From NCBI RefSeq assembly GCF_021389975.1, contig NZ_CP089981.1, positions 1,444,501 through 1,508,500 on the forward strand: 64,000 nt of DNA, read 5' to 3'. The DNA comes from Fulvivirga ulvae. Its GTDB lineage: Bacteria; Bacteroidota; Bacteroidia; Cytophagales; Cyclobacteriaceae. Shown in pieces: positions 45,184-54,035 of the stretch (positions are counted from its first letter, which is position 1; every line of letters starts with the position of its first letter). Both the position numbers and the translations under genes were made by a program. The notes under the pieces are model-generated. The model did no database searches. It worked only from the letters and a program-made list of their open reading frames with translations, and was not told the origin of the DNA.

Positions 45184-46137
45184 TTATGTTATAACGGTGT
45201 AGGTGTAAAAAATATAAACAGCAAGCAATATTATTCCCGAGACTCTACCCATAGTCCGCTTATAAAGCATCATAGGCAGAACAAGAAGTGTAACCCCAAT
45301 CATAGCCACCATATCATGCCTTATTATCTCATCACTAACGTGAATATCTTTTATAATGCTGGTTATACCAAGAATTGATAAAATATTAAAAATATTTGAC
45401 CCCATTAAATTGCCCAAGGCCAGATCGGTTTCTTTTTTAACGGACGCTACAATGGAGGTGACAAGCTCCGGCAAACTTGTTCCCATCGCCAGTACGGTTA
45501 TACCGATTACCCGTTCGCTTACCCCTAAAAAAAGAGCCAGATTTTTGGCACCCCCTACGAACCAGTCTGCTCCAAAATAAAGCCCCGCACACCCTACCAC
45601 AATAAAAAAAGCATCTTTACCCATATACCTTGAGGGTGCAACCTCTTGTAGTTCTTCCTCAAGCGCCCGCCTTGCCTTGGTTTCCTTTCGGGATTTCCTT
45701 ACTATAAAGACTGTATATACAATAAGAAGTATAATAAATATGATGCCCTCAAAGGTCTTAATCATAGCTGTATCTTCCTTAACCACAAAATAAAGTAGTA
45801 GTGAACTACCCATTGTAACAGGCCAGTCAATTTTGATACTATCTGAGTTGACCTTAATAACGCCAATGATAGCAGTAACCCCCAGCACAAGCGCAAGGTT
45901 GCAGATATTTGAGCCTACAACATTCCCCATTGTCATATCCGGGCTACCGTCCAAAGCTGCTTTTACGCTGATCAGAAGTTCCGGAGCAGAGGTGCCGAAT
46001 GCCACAATGGTAAGTCCTACCACAAGTGGTGATATATGAGCCCTTAATGCTATACTTGATGCGCCCTTTACAAGAAAGTCACCCCCAATGATGAGGACAA
46101 AAAGGCCCACAACTAACATTAGTATATTTAGCAACAT
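45184..46137 (-). CDS. Calcium/sodium antiporter (YrbG-like, NCX family)
   Basis: 317 residues with about ten TM helices in two inverted halves. The alpha repeats are readable: VVGLTIVAFGTSAPELLIS with GNVVGSNICNLALVLG in the first half, and VIGITVLAMGTSLPELVTS with GNLMGSNIFNILSILG in the second. These form the ion sites. It follows upp by 8 bp, so upp-exchanger-export protein probably form one minus-strand operon. Confidence 0.92.
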   Translation of the reverse strand: MLLNILMLVVGLFVLIIGGDFLVKGASSIALRAHISPLVVGLTIVAFGTSAPELLISVKAALDGSPDMTMGNVVGSNICNLALVLGVTAIIGVIKVNSDSIKIDWPVTMGSSLLLYFVVKEDTAMIKTFEGIIFIILLIVYTVFIVRKSRKETKARRALEEELQEVAPSRYMGKDAFFIVVGCAGLYFGADWFVGGAKNLALFLGVSERVIGITVLAMGTSLPELVTSIVASVKKETDLALGNLMGSNIFNILSILGITSIIKDIHVSDEIIRHDMVAMIGVTLLVLPMMLYKRTMGRVSGIILLAVYIFYTYTVIT

Positions 46138-46145
46138 GTGTTAAT

Positions 46146-46790
46146 TTATAATTTCGGTCCGAAACACAAATCTCCGGCATCACCAAGTCCTGGCACGATG
46201 TAGGACTTATTGTTAAGCTTCTCATCCAGAGCACCGGCCCATATGGTATGTTCAACCTTCAACATCTTTGAAATATAGTCAATTCCTTCCGGCGCGGCAA
46301 CAGCAGCAGCTATATGAATATGACCCGGCTTACCATTGTTAAGTAAATGATCTATCGATTCTATTATTGACTTACCTGTAGCAAGCATGGGGTCAACAAC
46401 TATAACTACCCTGCCCTCCACTGCGGGGGAAGCCATATACTCAAAATTGACAGCTATCTCTGCACCTTCTTCCATGCGATAAGCCCCCACAAACCCAACG
46501 TCTGCCTGATCAAACACTTCTGTAAAGCCATCTGAAAATGGCAGAGCAGCTCTTAATATGGAGATCAAAACTGGCTGTTCGGCAAGCAAGTCCACCTCCA
46601 TGGTATCAAGAGGCGTCTCAACGACTGCCTTTGTATAGGATAATGCCTTCGATATTTCGTATGCCATGACGACGCCCAACCTTCTAAGGTTGTTTCTGAA
46701 TTTTGCGCGGTCTTTCTGAGTTTCTATGTGCCTCATTTCATACAAGAAATGATTGGCTACCGAATTGGACTGATTGAGTACTTTTAACAT
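46146..46790 (-). CDS. upp: Uracil phosphoribosyltransferase
   Basis: 214-residue phosphoribosyltransferase making UMP from uracil and PRPP. The PRPP loop is VVIVDPMLATGKSIIE, and the uracil site is at the C-terminus (YIVPGLGDAGDLCFG). Length and order are standard for the family. First gene of its operon. Confidence 0.92.
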   Translation of the reverse strand: MLKVLNQSNSVANHFLYEMRHIETQKDRAKFRNNLRRLGVVMAYEISKALSYTKAVVETPLDTMEVDLLAEQPVLISILRAALPFSDGFTEVFDQADVGFVGAYRMEEGAEIAVNFEYMASPAVEGRVVIVVDPMLATGKSIIESIDHLLNNGKPGHIHIAAAVAAPEGIDYISKMLKVEHTIWAGALDEKLNNKSYIVPGLGDAGDLCFGPKL

Positions 46791-46902
46791 TAAAAATAAA
46801 GAAGCAGGATTAGAAAAAAATTAGGCCTAAGTTAATTTTAAATCTAAATTTAACGAAAATTAAAAAATAACAATAGATTCCAATCTTTTAATAGCAATAT
46901 TA

Positions 46903-47835
46903 ATGAAGCCACATTTATCTGACATCAATTTGTTGAAACAACTATGTCAAATACATGCGACATCAGGGAATGAATCGAAAATGAAAGACTTTATTCTCGA
47001 TTACGTAAATCGCAAAAGAGGTAATTGGGTTTGCCAACCGGAAGTTTTTCATGGACCGGAACTACAGGACTGTGTTATTTTAAAATTCGGTACACCAAAA
47101 ACCGCTGCGTTTGCACACATGGATTCTATAGGGTTTACGGTTCGCTACCAAAATCAGCTGGTGGCAATAGGTGGCCCGGAAGTGCATAGCGGATACAAAC
47201 TCGTAGGTGAAGATAGCCTTGGACTGATAGAATGTGAACTTGAAGTAAATAAAGACCATCAACTTTTCTACAAATTTGGTCGTGCCATTGACCGGGGCAC
47301 CGATCTTGTTTTCAAATGCGAATTTGAAGAAACTGATACTGAGATAACCAGCTGCTACCTTGATAACCGTCTCGGAGTATACAACCTGCTGAAACTTGCT
47401 GAAACACTGAAAAATGGCGTATTGGTATTTAGCTGCTGGGAGGAGCACGGAGGAGGATCCATACCTTTATTAGTAAGGTTTATTTATGAAAAGTGGCAAG
47501 TAACCCAAGGGCTAATCTCTGACATTACGTGGGTAACGGATGGTGTGTACCCTGGAGAGGGTGTGGTCATCTCCATGCGTGACAGGAATATACCCAGAAA
47601 GTCTTACATAAGGCGCATCATTGAAATTGCAAATGATTCGGAAATACCCTATCAGCTGGAGGTCGAAGCAAGTGGCTCCAGTGATGGACGTGAACTGCAA
47701 ATCTCTCCTTACCCGTTTGACTGGTGCTTTATAGGTGCTCCGGAAGAAAATGTACACTCTCCGCAGGAAAAAGTGCATAAGTATGATATTATATGTATGC
47801 TTCAGCTTTACAAAGCCCTCATGGAGAATCTTTGA
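46903..47835 (+). CDS. M42-like / M20-like zinc aminopeptidase family protein
   Basis: 310 residues. Conserved metal-site segments are AFAHMDSIGF (first His/Asp), SCYLDNRLGVYNLLK (bridging Asp), SCWEEHGGG (catalytic Glu pair) and VHSPQEKVHK (final His). These match the co-catalytic zinc peptidases of the M42/M20/M28 clan, and overall shape is closest to M42. Substrate unknown. No signal peptide, so it is cytoplasmic. Confidence 0.8.
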   Translation: MKPHLSDINLLKQLCQIHATSGNESKMKDFILDYVNRKRGNWVCQPEVFHGPELQDCVILKFGTPKTAAFAHMDSIGFTVRYQNQLVAIGGPEVHSGYKLVGEDSLGLIECELEVNKDHQLFYKFGRAIDRGTDLVFKCEFEETDTEITSCYLDNRLGVYNLLKLAETLKNGVLVFSCWEEHGGGSIPLLVRFIYEKWQVTQGLISDITWVTDGVYPGEGVVISMRDRNIPRKSYIRRIIEIANDSEIPYQLEVEASGSSDGRELQISPYPFDWCFIGAPEENVHSPQEKVHKYDIICMLQLYKALMENL

Positions 47836-47870
47836 TTTTCCTTTTTAGGTTCCGATTCCAATATAATTTC

Positions 47871-47878
47871 TATATTTG
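47871..47878 (+). promoter_or_regulatory. Putative -7 promoter element for hpt-adk-obgE
   Basis: TATATTTG is an exact TAnnTTTG match 39 bp before the hpt ATG. The in-frame TTG at 47876 falls inside it and is therefore not the start. The -33 region has only TTC at a suitable distance. Confidence 0.55.
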
Positions 47879-47879
47879 C

Positions 47880-47904
47880 ATGCCTTTTGTTCTACAGAAG
47901 GCAT
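47880..47904 (+). promoter_or_regulatory. Hairpin in the hpt leader, terminator/attenuator-like
   Basis: ATGCCTTTTGT (47880-47890) pairs with ACAGAAGGCAT (47894-47904), 11 bp with one G-U pair and a 3-nt loop, followed by TTTTATTTTA. It begins one base after the -7 box, so either it terminates the upstream peptidase transcript or it forms at the very 5' end of the hpt mRNA. Confidence 0.6.
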
Positions 47905-47917
47905 TTTTATTTTACTT

Positions 47918-48445
47918 ATGGTAGTCAAAGACAAAGAGTTTGTAAAATTTATCAGTAGCGAAGAGATCACAGCTAAAATCCAGGCTTTGGCAGTCAGGAT
48001 CAATAGTGATTACAAAGACAAAAAACCCCTGTTTGTTGCTATTTTAAACGGGTCTTTTATGTTCGCCGCTGATCTTATGAAAGAAGTTAATATTCCCTGC
48101 GAGATATCATTTGTTAAAGTTGCTTCTTATGAAGAAATGGAAAGCAGCGGCAACGTCAAGCAACTTATCGGCCTGAATGAAAACATTTTTAATAAAGATG
48201 TAATCATCATTGAAGATATTATTGACACCGGCCGAACAATAGCAAAAATACTAGAGGAATTCAGGTCCCTTGGGGCAAGTTCTATCGAAGTGGTGACGCT
48301 TCTGCAAAAGCCAAAAACAAATGTATCAGGAGAAAAGCTGAAATACATAGGCTTTGACATTCCTGAAAAATTTGTAGTAGGTTATGGCCTGGATTATGAT
48401 GGATTGGGGAGAAATTTAAAAGACATTTACCAACTCAAGGAGTAA
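47918..48445 (+). CDS. hpt: Hypoxanthine phosphoribosyltransferase
   Basis: 175-residue purine salvage enzyme making IMP/GMP from hypoxanthine/guanine and PRPP. The PRPP-binding motif is VIIIEDIIDTGRTIAKIL; VAILNGSFMFAADL and the C-terminal GYGLDYDGLGRNL are typical. ATG at 47918 is chosen because the longer frame starts inside the -7 promoter box. adk follows after 46 bp and obgE after that. Confidence 0.92.
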   Translation: MVVKDKEFVKFISSEEITAKIQALAVRINSDYKDKKPLFVAILNGSFMFAADLMKEVNIPCEISFVKVASYEEMESSGNVKQLIGLNENIFNKDVIIIEDIIDTGRTIAKILEEFRSLGASSIEVVTLLQKPKTNVSGEKLKYIGFDIPEKFVVGYGLDYDGLGRNLKDIYQLKE

Positions 48446-48491
48446 TCCCCTAATTTTCCATTATCTTTAAACCCTTTTAAAAAAACTTGTG

Positions 48492-49076
48492 ATGTTAAAT
48501 ATCGTATTATTTGGCCCTCCCGGAGCCGGAAAAGGCACGCAAAGTGAGAAGCTCATCAGTAGATATAATCTTGAGCATATCTCTACCGGAGATTTATTCA
48601 GAAAACACCTCAACGAAGGTACTGAGTTGGGGAAAAGTGCTCAAAAATACATGGACGATGGTTTTCTCGTACCGGACGAAGTAGTAATAGGTATGGTTGA
48701 TGATAAGATCAAAAGCAGTGCAGGAGCCAATGGCTTTATATTTGACGGCTTCCCTCGTACCATCCACCAGGCAGAGGCATTGGATAAGCTGCTAAATAGT
48801 AAGGGAAATCCCATATCAGGTATGATCTCACTGGAAGTTCCTTTTGAAGAGCTGAAAAAAAGACTGTTGGAAAGAGGCAAAATCTCAGGAAGGGTTGATG
48901 ATCAGAATGAAGAAAAAATTGACAACCGAATTCAAGTCTACTTAAAAGAGACTCTGCCAGTTTCTCAATATTACAAGAATCAGAATAAATTTAACGCCAT
49001 ACATGGTGTGGGATCTATTGATGATATCTTCAATAATATCTGTGGTGTTATTGACTCCCTCAAAATAGAAAAGTAA
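48492..49076 (+). CDS. adk: Adenylate kinase
   Basis: 194 residues with P-loop GPPGAGKGTQ, the AMP-binding STGDLFR, FDGFPRT, and the LID entry GRVDD. The LID is the short form without a zinc-binding insertion. It interconverts AMP, ADP and ATP. ATG at 48492 is used rather than the GTG one codon before. Some Bacteroidota carry hpt and adk as a fusion; here they are separate but adjacent. Confidence 0.95.
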   Translation: MLNIVLFGPPGAGKGTQSEKLISRYNLEHISTGDLFRKHLNEGTELGKSAQKYMDDGFLVPDEVVIGMVDDKIKSSAGANGFIFDGFPRTIHQAEALDKLLNSKGNPISGMISLEVPFEELKKRLLERGKISGRVDDQNEEKIDNRIQVYLKETLPVSQYYKNQNKFNAIHGVGSIDDIFNNICGVIDSLKIEK

Positions 49077-49084
49077 ACAAGCAA

Positions 49085-50077
49085 GTGTCTTCATCTAACT
49101 TTATTGATTACGTAAAGTTCTGCTCGAGATCAGGAGCTGGAGGCGCTGGCTCTGTCCATTTCAGGCGGGAAAAACACGTTCCAAAGGGTGGTCCGGATGG
49201 TGGCAATGGCGGCCGGGGCGGTCATATCATCCTTAAAGGCAATTCCCAGCTATGGACACTACTACATCTCAAGTACCAGAAACATGTTATCGCTGGTAAC
49301 GGCAAGCCCGGGGAAGGTGGGCGCCGCAGCGGTGCGCAAGGAGAAGATATAATTCTGGAAGTACCTTTAGGTACTGTTGCCAAAGATTTTGAAAGTGGCA
49401 AAAAGCTGTTCGAGATCACTGAAGACGGTGAGGAGGTTATCCTCACCGAAGGAGGTCGAGGAGGTTTAGGTAACGAAAACTTTAAAACAGCTATAAACCA
49501 AACCCCCCGATTCGCGCAACCAGGTGAGACAGGAAAAGAAGAGTGGATAGTACTGGAACTTAAACTTCTGGCAGATGTTGGCTTGGTAGGCTTTCCAAAT
49601 GCAGGAAAATCAACTTTGCTCTCAGTACTATCAGCAGCCAAGCCTGAGATAGCCGATTATCCTTTTACCACATTAACCCCTAACCTGGGTGTGGTAAGCT
49701 ACAGGGATTACAAATCGTTTGTCATGGCTGACATACCTGGTATCATTGAAGGTGCAGCGGAAGGAAAAGGTCTGGGCATCAGGTTCCTGCGCCATATTGA
49801 ACGCAACTCCATCCTCCTTTTCTTAATACCAACTGACGCCGAAGACATCAACAAAGAATATCAGATACTCCTTGGGGAGTTAAAAAAATATAACCCGGAA
49901 CTGCTGGATAAGGATAGGATACTGGCTATTTCCAAATCAGACCTTCTGGATGAGGAACTGATCAAAGAAATGAAGCAGGAATTGCCTGAAGAGCTTCCTC
50001 ACGTTTTTATCTCATCCGTTACACAAACCGGGCTTTTGGAATTAAAAGACCTCCTTTGGAAGTTTTTGAATAAGTAA
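49085..50077 (+). CDS. obgE: GTPase Obg/CgtA
   Basis: 330 residues. The glycine-rich OBG fold fills about residues 1-158 (GGPDGGNGGRGGHI), and the G domain follows (G1 GFPNAGKSTLL, G3 DIPGIIEGAAEGKG, G4 SKSD). The C-terminal OCT domain is absent, as is usual in this phylum. It takes part in 50S ribosome maturation and the stringent response. GTG start, 8 bp after adk. Confidence 0.95.
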   Translation: MSSSNFIDYVKFCSRSGAGGAGSVHFRREKHVPKGGPDGGNGGRGGHIILKGNSQLWTLLHLKYQKHVIAGNGKPGEGGRRSGAQGEDIILEVPLGTVAKDFESGKKLFEITEDGEEVILTEGGRGGLGNENFKTAINQTPRFAQPGETGKEEWIVLELKLLADVGLVGFPNAGKSTLLSVLSAAKPEIADYPFTTLTPNLGVVSYRDYKSFVMADIPGIIEGAAEGKGLGIRFLRHIERNSILLFLIPTDAEDINKEYQILLGELKKYNPELLDKDRILAISKSDLLDEELIKEMKQELPEELPHVFISSVTQTGLLELKDLLWKFLNK

Positions 50078-50103
50078 CTAATCCTCAATACTCCTTCAAC
50101 AGG

Positions 50104-50144
50104 ATGTCATTTTGACATAATTTTGTGTTTTGGCAGAGTAATTG
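50104..50144 (+). promoter_or_regulatory. Sigma-54-like promoter and palindrome upstream of grpE-dnaJ
   Basis: TTGGCA-gagtaa-TTG at 50130-50144 resembles the -24/-12 sigma-54 pattern (GG then G at the right spacing, but T instead of C after it). A perfect palindrome ATGTCA-ttt-TGACAT lies at 50104-50118, 11 bp upstream of TTGGCA. The dnaK gene has the same TTGGCA-N6-TTG arrangement. The grpE ATG is 45 bp downstream. Confidence 0.5.
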
Positions 50145-50189
50145 TCAAACAATTTGAATAATGTATAAGGTAAAGGTATATAACTAGCT

Positions 50190-50813
50190 ATGAACAAGGA
50201 GAATATAGAAGAAAACGAAGTGAAAGATACCAAAGAATCAACAAAAGCGGACGCAAATGCTGCCGAAATGGGCGAAAAGCCTGAAAATGTTGATGAAATA
50301 AAGGAAGAAGTCGAAAGTAAATCTGAAGAAAGGGAGAAGGAGGAAGTCAATGCAAAAGATGAAGTGGAGCGTCTGAAAGACGAATTGGCAGAGAGCAAAG
50401 ACAAATACCTACGCCTTTACTCTGAATTTGAAAACTTCAGAAGAAGAACAGCCAAAGAAAAGCTGGACATGGTACAAACAGCCAATGAAGATCTGATGGC
50501 TGCTTTGATACCTGTAATCGACGATTTCGAAAGAGCAGAAAAATCATTTGAGGACAAAAGCACTGACCTTAACGCCGTTAAAGAAGGCGTACAACTCATA
50601 CATAATAAATTTAAGAAAGTTTTAGAGCAAAAAGGCCTGAAAGCAATGGAGGGTAAAGAGGGCATGGATTTCGATTCGGAATACCACGAAGCCATTACTC
50701 AAATACCCGCACCCAAAAAGAGCCTGAAGGGTAAAGTGGTTGATGTTGTGGAGAAAGGCTACATGTTAAAAGACAAAGTTATAAGATACGCCAAAGTAGT
50801 TATCGGAAACTAA
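50190..50813 (+). CDS. grpE: Nucleotide exchange factor GrpE
   Basis: 207 residues. A Glu/Lys-rich disordered N-terminus (about 1-55) leads to the long dimerising helix (SKDKYLRLYSEFENFRRRT) and a beta domain with PAPKKSLKGKVVDVVEKGYM. GrpE releases ADP from DnaK. dnaJ follows after 20 bp. dnaK itself lies 12 kb downstream in this window. Confidence 0.95.
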   Translation: MNKENIEENEVKDTKESTKADANAAEMGEKPENVDEIKEEVESKSEEREKEEVNAKDEVERLKDELAESKDKYLRLYSEFENFRRRTAKEKLDMVQTANEDLMAALIPVIDDFERAEKSFEDKSTDLNAVKEGVQLIHNKFKKVLEQKGLKAMEGKEGMDFDSEYHEAITQIPAPKKSLKGKVVDVVEKGYMLKDKVIRYAKVVIGN

Positions 50814-50833
50814 GAGCGAGAAAATTCAAGTTT

Positions 50834-51946
50834 ATGGCGAAAAGAGATTTTTACGAGATTTTAGGAGTGGATAAATCTGCTTCTCAGGAAGAGATCAAAA
50901 AGGCTTACAGAAAAGTGGCTATTAAGTATCACCCGGACAAGAACCCGGATGATGCCGAGGCTGAGGACAAATTTAAGGAAGCCGCAGAAGCCTATGAGAT
51001 ACTAAGTAACCCTGAGAAACGACAAAGATATGATCAGTTCGGACATGCAGGCATGAATGGCGGCGGCTTCGGCGGTGGCATGAACATGGACGACATTTTC
51101 TCTCAGTTCGGGGATATCTTTGGAGGAGGAGGCAGTCCGTTTGAAAGCTTCTTTGGTGGCGGTGGTGGCCGCAGAAGGCAAAGAAGGGGGTCAAACCTTC
51201 GCATTAAACTTAAACTTACTCTGGAGGAAATTGCCGAAGGCGTTGAGAAGAAGATCAAGGTAAACCGACTGGTTAGGGCCGATGGAGTTACTTTTAAAAA
51301 TTGCTCTACCTGTCATGGAAGTGGCCAGATACGAAAGGCCGTAAACACTATGCTGGGCCAGATGGTATCTACCAGTACATGTCCGACCTGTAACGGATCA
51401 GGACAGATCATAGATCACAGGCCTCCCGGTGTTGATAGTTCAGGGCTGGTACCCAAAGAAGAAGTTATCAGCGTAAAGATACCTGGTGGAGTAAGCGATG
51501 GAATACAGCTTTCCATGTCAGGCAAGGGTAACGAAGCTCCGGGCGGAGGCCTGGCAGGTGACCTTCTGATTGTAGTGGAGGAGAAAGAGGATGATCAATT
51601 GATCAGAGAAGGTAACAATGTAGTTTATGATCTTTACGTTAGTTTTATCGACGCTGCATTGGGCACGTCGGTAGAAGTACCTACCATCTCAGGTAAAGCA
51701 CGTATTAAAATAGATCCAGGTACGCAAAGCGGAAAAATACTCAGGCTCAGAGGTAAAGGTATTAAAGACCTTAATGGGTATGGAAAGGGTGATCAGCTCA
51801 TTCACGTTAATGTGTGGACTCCGAAACATCTTTCTTCTGATGAAAAAGCAAAGCTTGAAAGCATGCGTGATTCTACTAATTTTCACCCCAATCCAGGGAA
51901 AAGTGAAAAGAGTATTTTCGGAAAAATGAGAGAGTTTTTTGAATAA
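50834..51946 (+). CDS. dnaJ: Chaperone DnaJ with a reduced zinc-finger region
   Basis: 370 residues. J-domain with HPD (KYHPDKNPD) at about 5-70, Gly/Phe linker (about 70-125), a cysteine region and the C-terminal peptide-binding domains. Only two CxxCxGxG repeats are present (CSTCHGSG and CPTCNGSG) instead of the four of E. coli DnaJ; the remaining region keeps the spacing. This two-repeat form occurs in other Bacteroidota. Co-chaperone for DnaK. A strong terminator follows. Confidence 0.93.
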   Translation: MAKRDFYEILGVDKSASQEEIKKAYRKVAIKYHPDKNPDDAEAEDKFKEAAEAYEILSNPEKRQRYDQFGHAGMNGGGFGGGMNMDDIFSQFGDIFGGGGSPFESFFGGGGGRRRQRRGSNLRIKLKLTLEEIAEGVEKKIKVNRLVRADGVTFKNCSTCHGSGQIRKAVNTMLGQMVSTSTCPTCNGSGQIIDHRPPGVDSSGLVPKEEVISVKIPGGVSDGIQLSMSGKGNEAPGGGLAGDLLIVVEEKEDDQLIREGNNVVYDLYVSFIDAALGTSVEVPTISGKARIKIDPGTQSGKILRLRGKGIKDLNGYGKGDQLIHVNVWTPKHLSSDEKAKLESMRDSTNFHPNPGKSEKSIFGKMREFFE

Positions 51947-51965
51947 AATAAGATGAAATAGAAGG

Positions 51966-51999
51966 AAAGCGACAAATTTACTGTTTGTCGCTTTTTTTG
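51966..51999 (+). terminator. Rho-independent terminator after dnaJ
   Basis: AAAGCGACAAA (51966-51976) pairs with TTTGTCGCTTT (51984-51994), followed by seven T in total. Lies 20 bp after the dnaJ stop. Confidence 0.9.
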
Positions 52000-52058
52000 T
52001 TGATAATTTTCTAATGTCTTGTAACTCAACAAAAACAAATACCGTATTTACTCACACT

Positions 52059-52952
52059 ATGCGGAGAAGAATTTTTTTACTGGGTGCAGGGATCATCAGT
52101 ACTACCCTTTCATTTTCACAAATAAAAAAACAGTTCTCAGTGGAGGACAATAAGGCGGTGGAACGTGTTGACCTTCATTTCAGTGTCAACAGCGGGTCGT
52201 GTTTGCTAAAACCCAGCCAAAGCACTGAACTCCTTAACGTATATAGCGATCAGGACTACGATAATTACTCTCACTCTTTTGATAAATCCATCAAAAACAA
52301 GACCTGTACGATAAAGCTGGCTCTTGAAGATGATAAATCAGAGGGCTTAAGTCAATCAATCTCCTACCGCATGTTCGGTTCATCTAACGAATCCGCCAAA
52401 AAACTATGGAAAGTCTACCTCACCGATAATAAAAATTACAATCTGAATCTCAAGTATGGAATCGGTGAAGCCGATATTGATCTTTCCGGTCTTTCTATAG
52501 GAAAGCTAAAAATACATACGGGAAGTGCTGACATTAATATTGGATACTTATCCGGCAAAAATAATCAGGTAGTAATGGACACCTTTTATGTAAAGGTTGA
52601 CCTTGGCTCCGTAAATGTAAAGAAACTTAACCTCTCCAGATCCAAGCATGTCGTAGCTGATATAGGCTTTGGTAACCTTCTGCTTGATTTCAGCGATAAG
52701 CCACAGGTAAGAAGCGAAATAAAAGGAAGTGTTGGCGCCGGTAATCTGATGATAATGCTTCCGGAAGATGAGATCCCCGTAATAGTAACCGTAAATGATT
52801 CCTGGCTTTGTAAAGTGAAACTCACCAAATCTTTCAAGAAACTTTCGGACAATACCTTTGTAAATGATGCCTATAAAGAAGACGCTGACAACCTCTTATC
52901 ATTTAACCTTGATGTAAGCATGGGTAGTATTGTTTTTAAAGAAAAGAAATAA
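52059..52952 (+). CDS. Secreted beta-solenoid (toast-rack/DUF4097-like) protein
   Basis: 297 residues from the ATG at 52059, with a signal peptide (RRIFLLGAGIISTTLSFSQ). An earlier ATG at 52014 would put 15 residues before it. The second half has the repeating short-strand pattern seen in toast-rack and DUF4097 proteins (GEADIDLSG, GSADINIGY, KVDLGSVNVKKL, ADIGFGNLLLDF). Function unknown. A NatAB-like exporter is encoded 170 bp downstream. Confidence 0.65.
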   Translation: MRRRIFLLGAGIISTTLSFSQIKKQFSVEDNKAVERVDLHFSVNSGSCLLKPSQSTELLNVYSDQDYDNYSHSFDKSIKNKTCTIKLALEDDKSEGLSQSISYRMFGSSNESAKKLWKVYLTDNKNYNLNLKYGIGEADIDLSGLSIGKLKIHTGSADINIGYLSGKNNQVVMDTFYVKVDLGSVNVKKLNLSRSKHVVADIGFGNLLLDFSDKPQVRSEIKGSVGAGNLMIMLPEDEIPVIVTVNDSWLCKVKLTKSFKKLSDNTFVNDAYKEDADNLLSFNLDVSMGSIVFKEKK

Positions 52953-53123
52953 AATCTTTCATCTCCTTTATTTTATTTCTTAGCAGATTATATAACCGCT
53001 CCCTATAGTTTGCTATTATTCCCTTCAAATTTGTAATAGATTGGTCATTGGATTCCTGTCCACTATGAATATATTCGTTGTGTAATGCATTGATCCTGAA
53101 ACAGAAACTAAACCTTAAATATT

Positions 53124-54035
53124 TTGGAAGCACTTATTGCAAAAAATATTACAAAGCGGTATTCCAATCATACTGCTCTTGATAATGTAAGCCTGAGTAT
53201 TCCCTCACAGAGCATTTTTGGGCTTTTGGGGCCTAATGGCGCCGGAAAAACCACAATGATCCGAATTATCAATCAGATCATAGATGCCGACGAAGGGGAG
53301 ATACTCATCGATGGGGAAAAGCTCAACCCTGACCACATCTCGATTATTGGCTATTTGCCTGAAGAAAGAGGCCTGTACAAAAAAATGAAAGTTGGCGAGC
53401 AACTTGTATACCTGGGTCAACTCAGAAACCTCTCCAGAAAGGAGTCTATTATGAGGAGTAAAGCCTGGACTAAAAAACTGGGAATTTACGAATGGTGGGA
53501 CAAGAAGGTAGAGGATCTCTCAAAGGGTATGGCACAAAAGATACAATTTATATCAACAGTGCTACATGAACCCAGACTTATTATACTGGATGAACCGTTT
53601 TCAGGCTTTGATCCTGTCAACGCCAATCTGATAAAAGATGAAATTTTTGAGCTTCGGGAAAAGGGTAGCACCATTATATTCTCAACTCACCGGATGGAGT
53701 CAGTTGAAGAGCTTTGTGACCATATTGCACTGATAAATAACTCAAAGCTGATTCTCGAAGGCTCTAAAAAAGACATTAAACACTCCTACCGGTCAAACAC
53801 ATATATAGTCGAGCATCAGGGATCACTTAACGGATCACTACCTGACCGGTTTTCAGTATTGGCCAATAATCCATTACATGATAATTTCTATCAGAGTACG
53901 GTAAAAATGACTGAGGAAACAAGCCCTAATGAATTACTCAAGAGTCTGCTGACCATAACTGAAGTACATTCGTTTGTTGAGAAAATTCCAAGTATCAGTG
54001 AAATATTCATTTCTAAAGTAGGAGGTGCCAAATGA
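53124..54035 (+). CDS. ABC transporter ATP-binding protein (NatA-like)
   Basis: 303 residues with Walker A GLLGPNGAGKTTM, signature LSKGMAQKIQF, Walker B LIILDEPFSGFDP and the switch His in IIFSTHRM. The C-terminal 80 residues are a DUF4162-like extension. It starts with TTG, consistent with the conserved (M)EALIAKNITKRY. Its stop overlaps the permease start (ATGA). Confidence 0.9.
   Translation: MEALIAKNITKRYSNHTALDNVSLSIPSQSIFGLLGPNGAGKTTMIRIINQIIDADEGEILIDGEKLNPDHISIIGYLPEERGLYKKMKVGEQLVYLGQLRNLSRKESIMRSKAWTKKLGIYEWWDKKVEDLSKGMAQKIQFISTVLHEPRLIILDEPFSGFDPVNANLIKDEIFELREKGSTIIFSTHRMESVEELCDHIALINNSKLILEGSKKDIKHSYRSNTYIVEHQGSLNGSLPDRFSVLANNPLHDNFYQSTVKMTEETSPNELLKSLLTITEVHSFVEKIPSISEIFISKVGGAK

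Noticed and set aside
47876..47917. Earlier TTG start for hpt
   Set aside because: The TTG is the end of a -7 promoter box and the extra codons form a hairpin.
50078..50189. CIRCE/HrcA operator before grpE
   Set aside because: The TTAGCACTC-N9-GAGTGCTAA pattern is absent; the palindrome here is ATGTCA-ttt-TGACAT.
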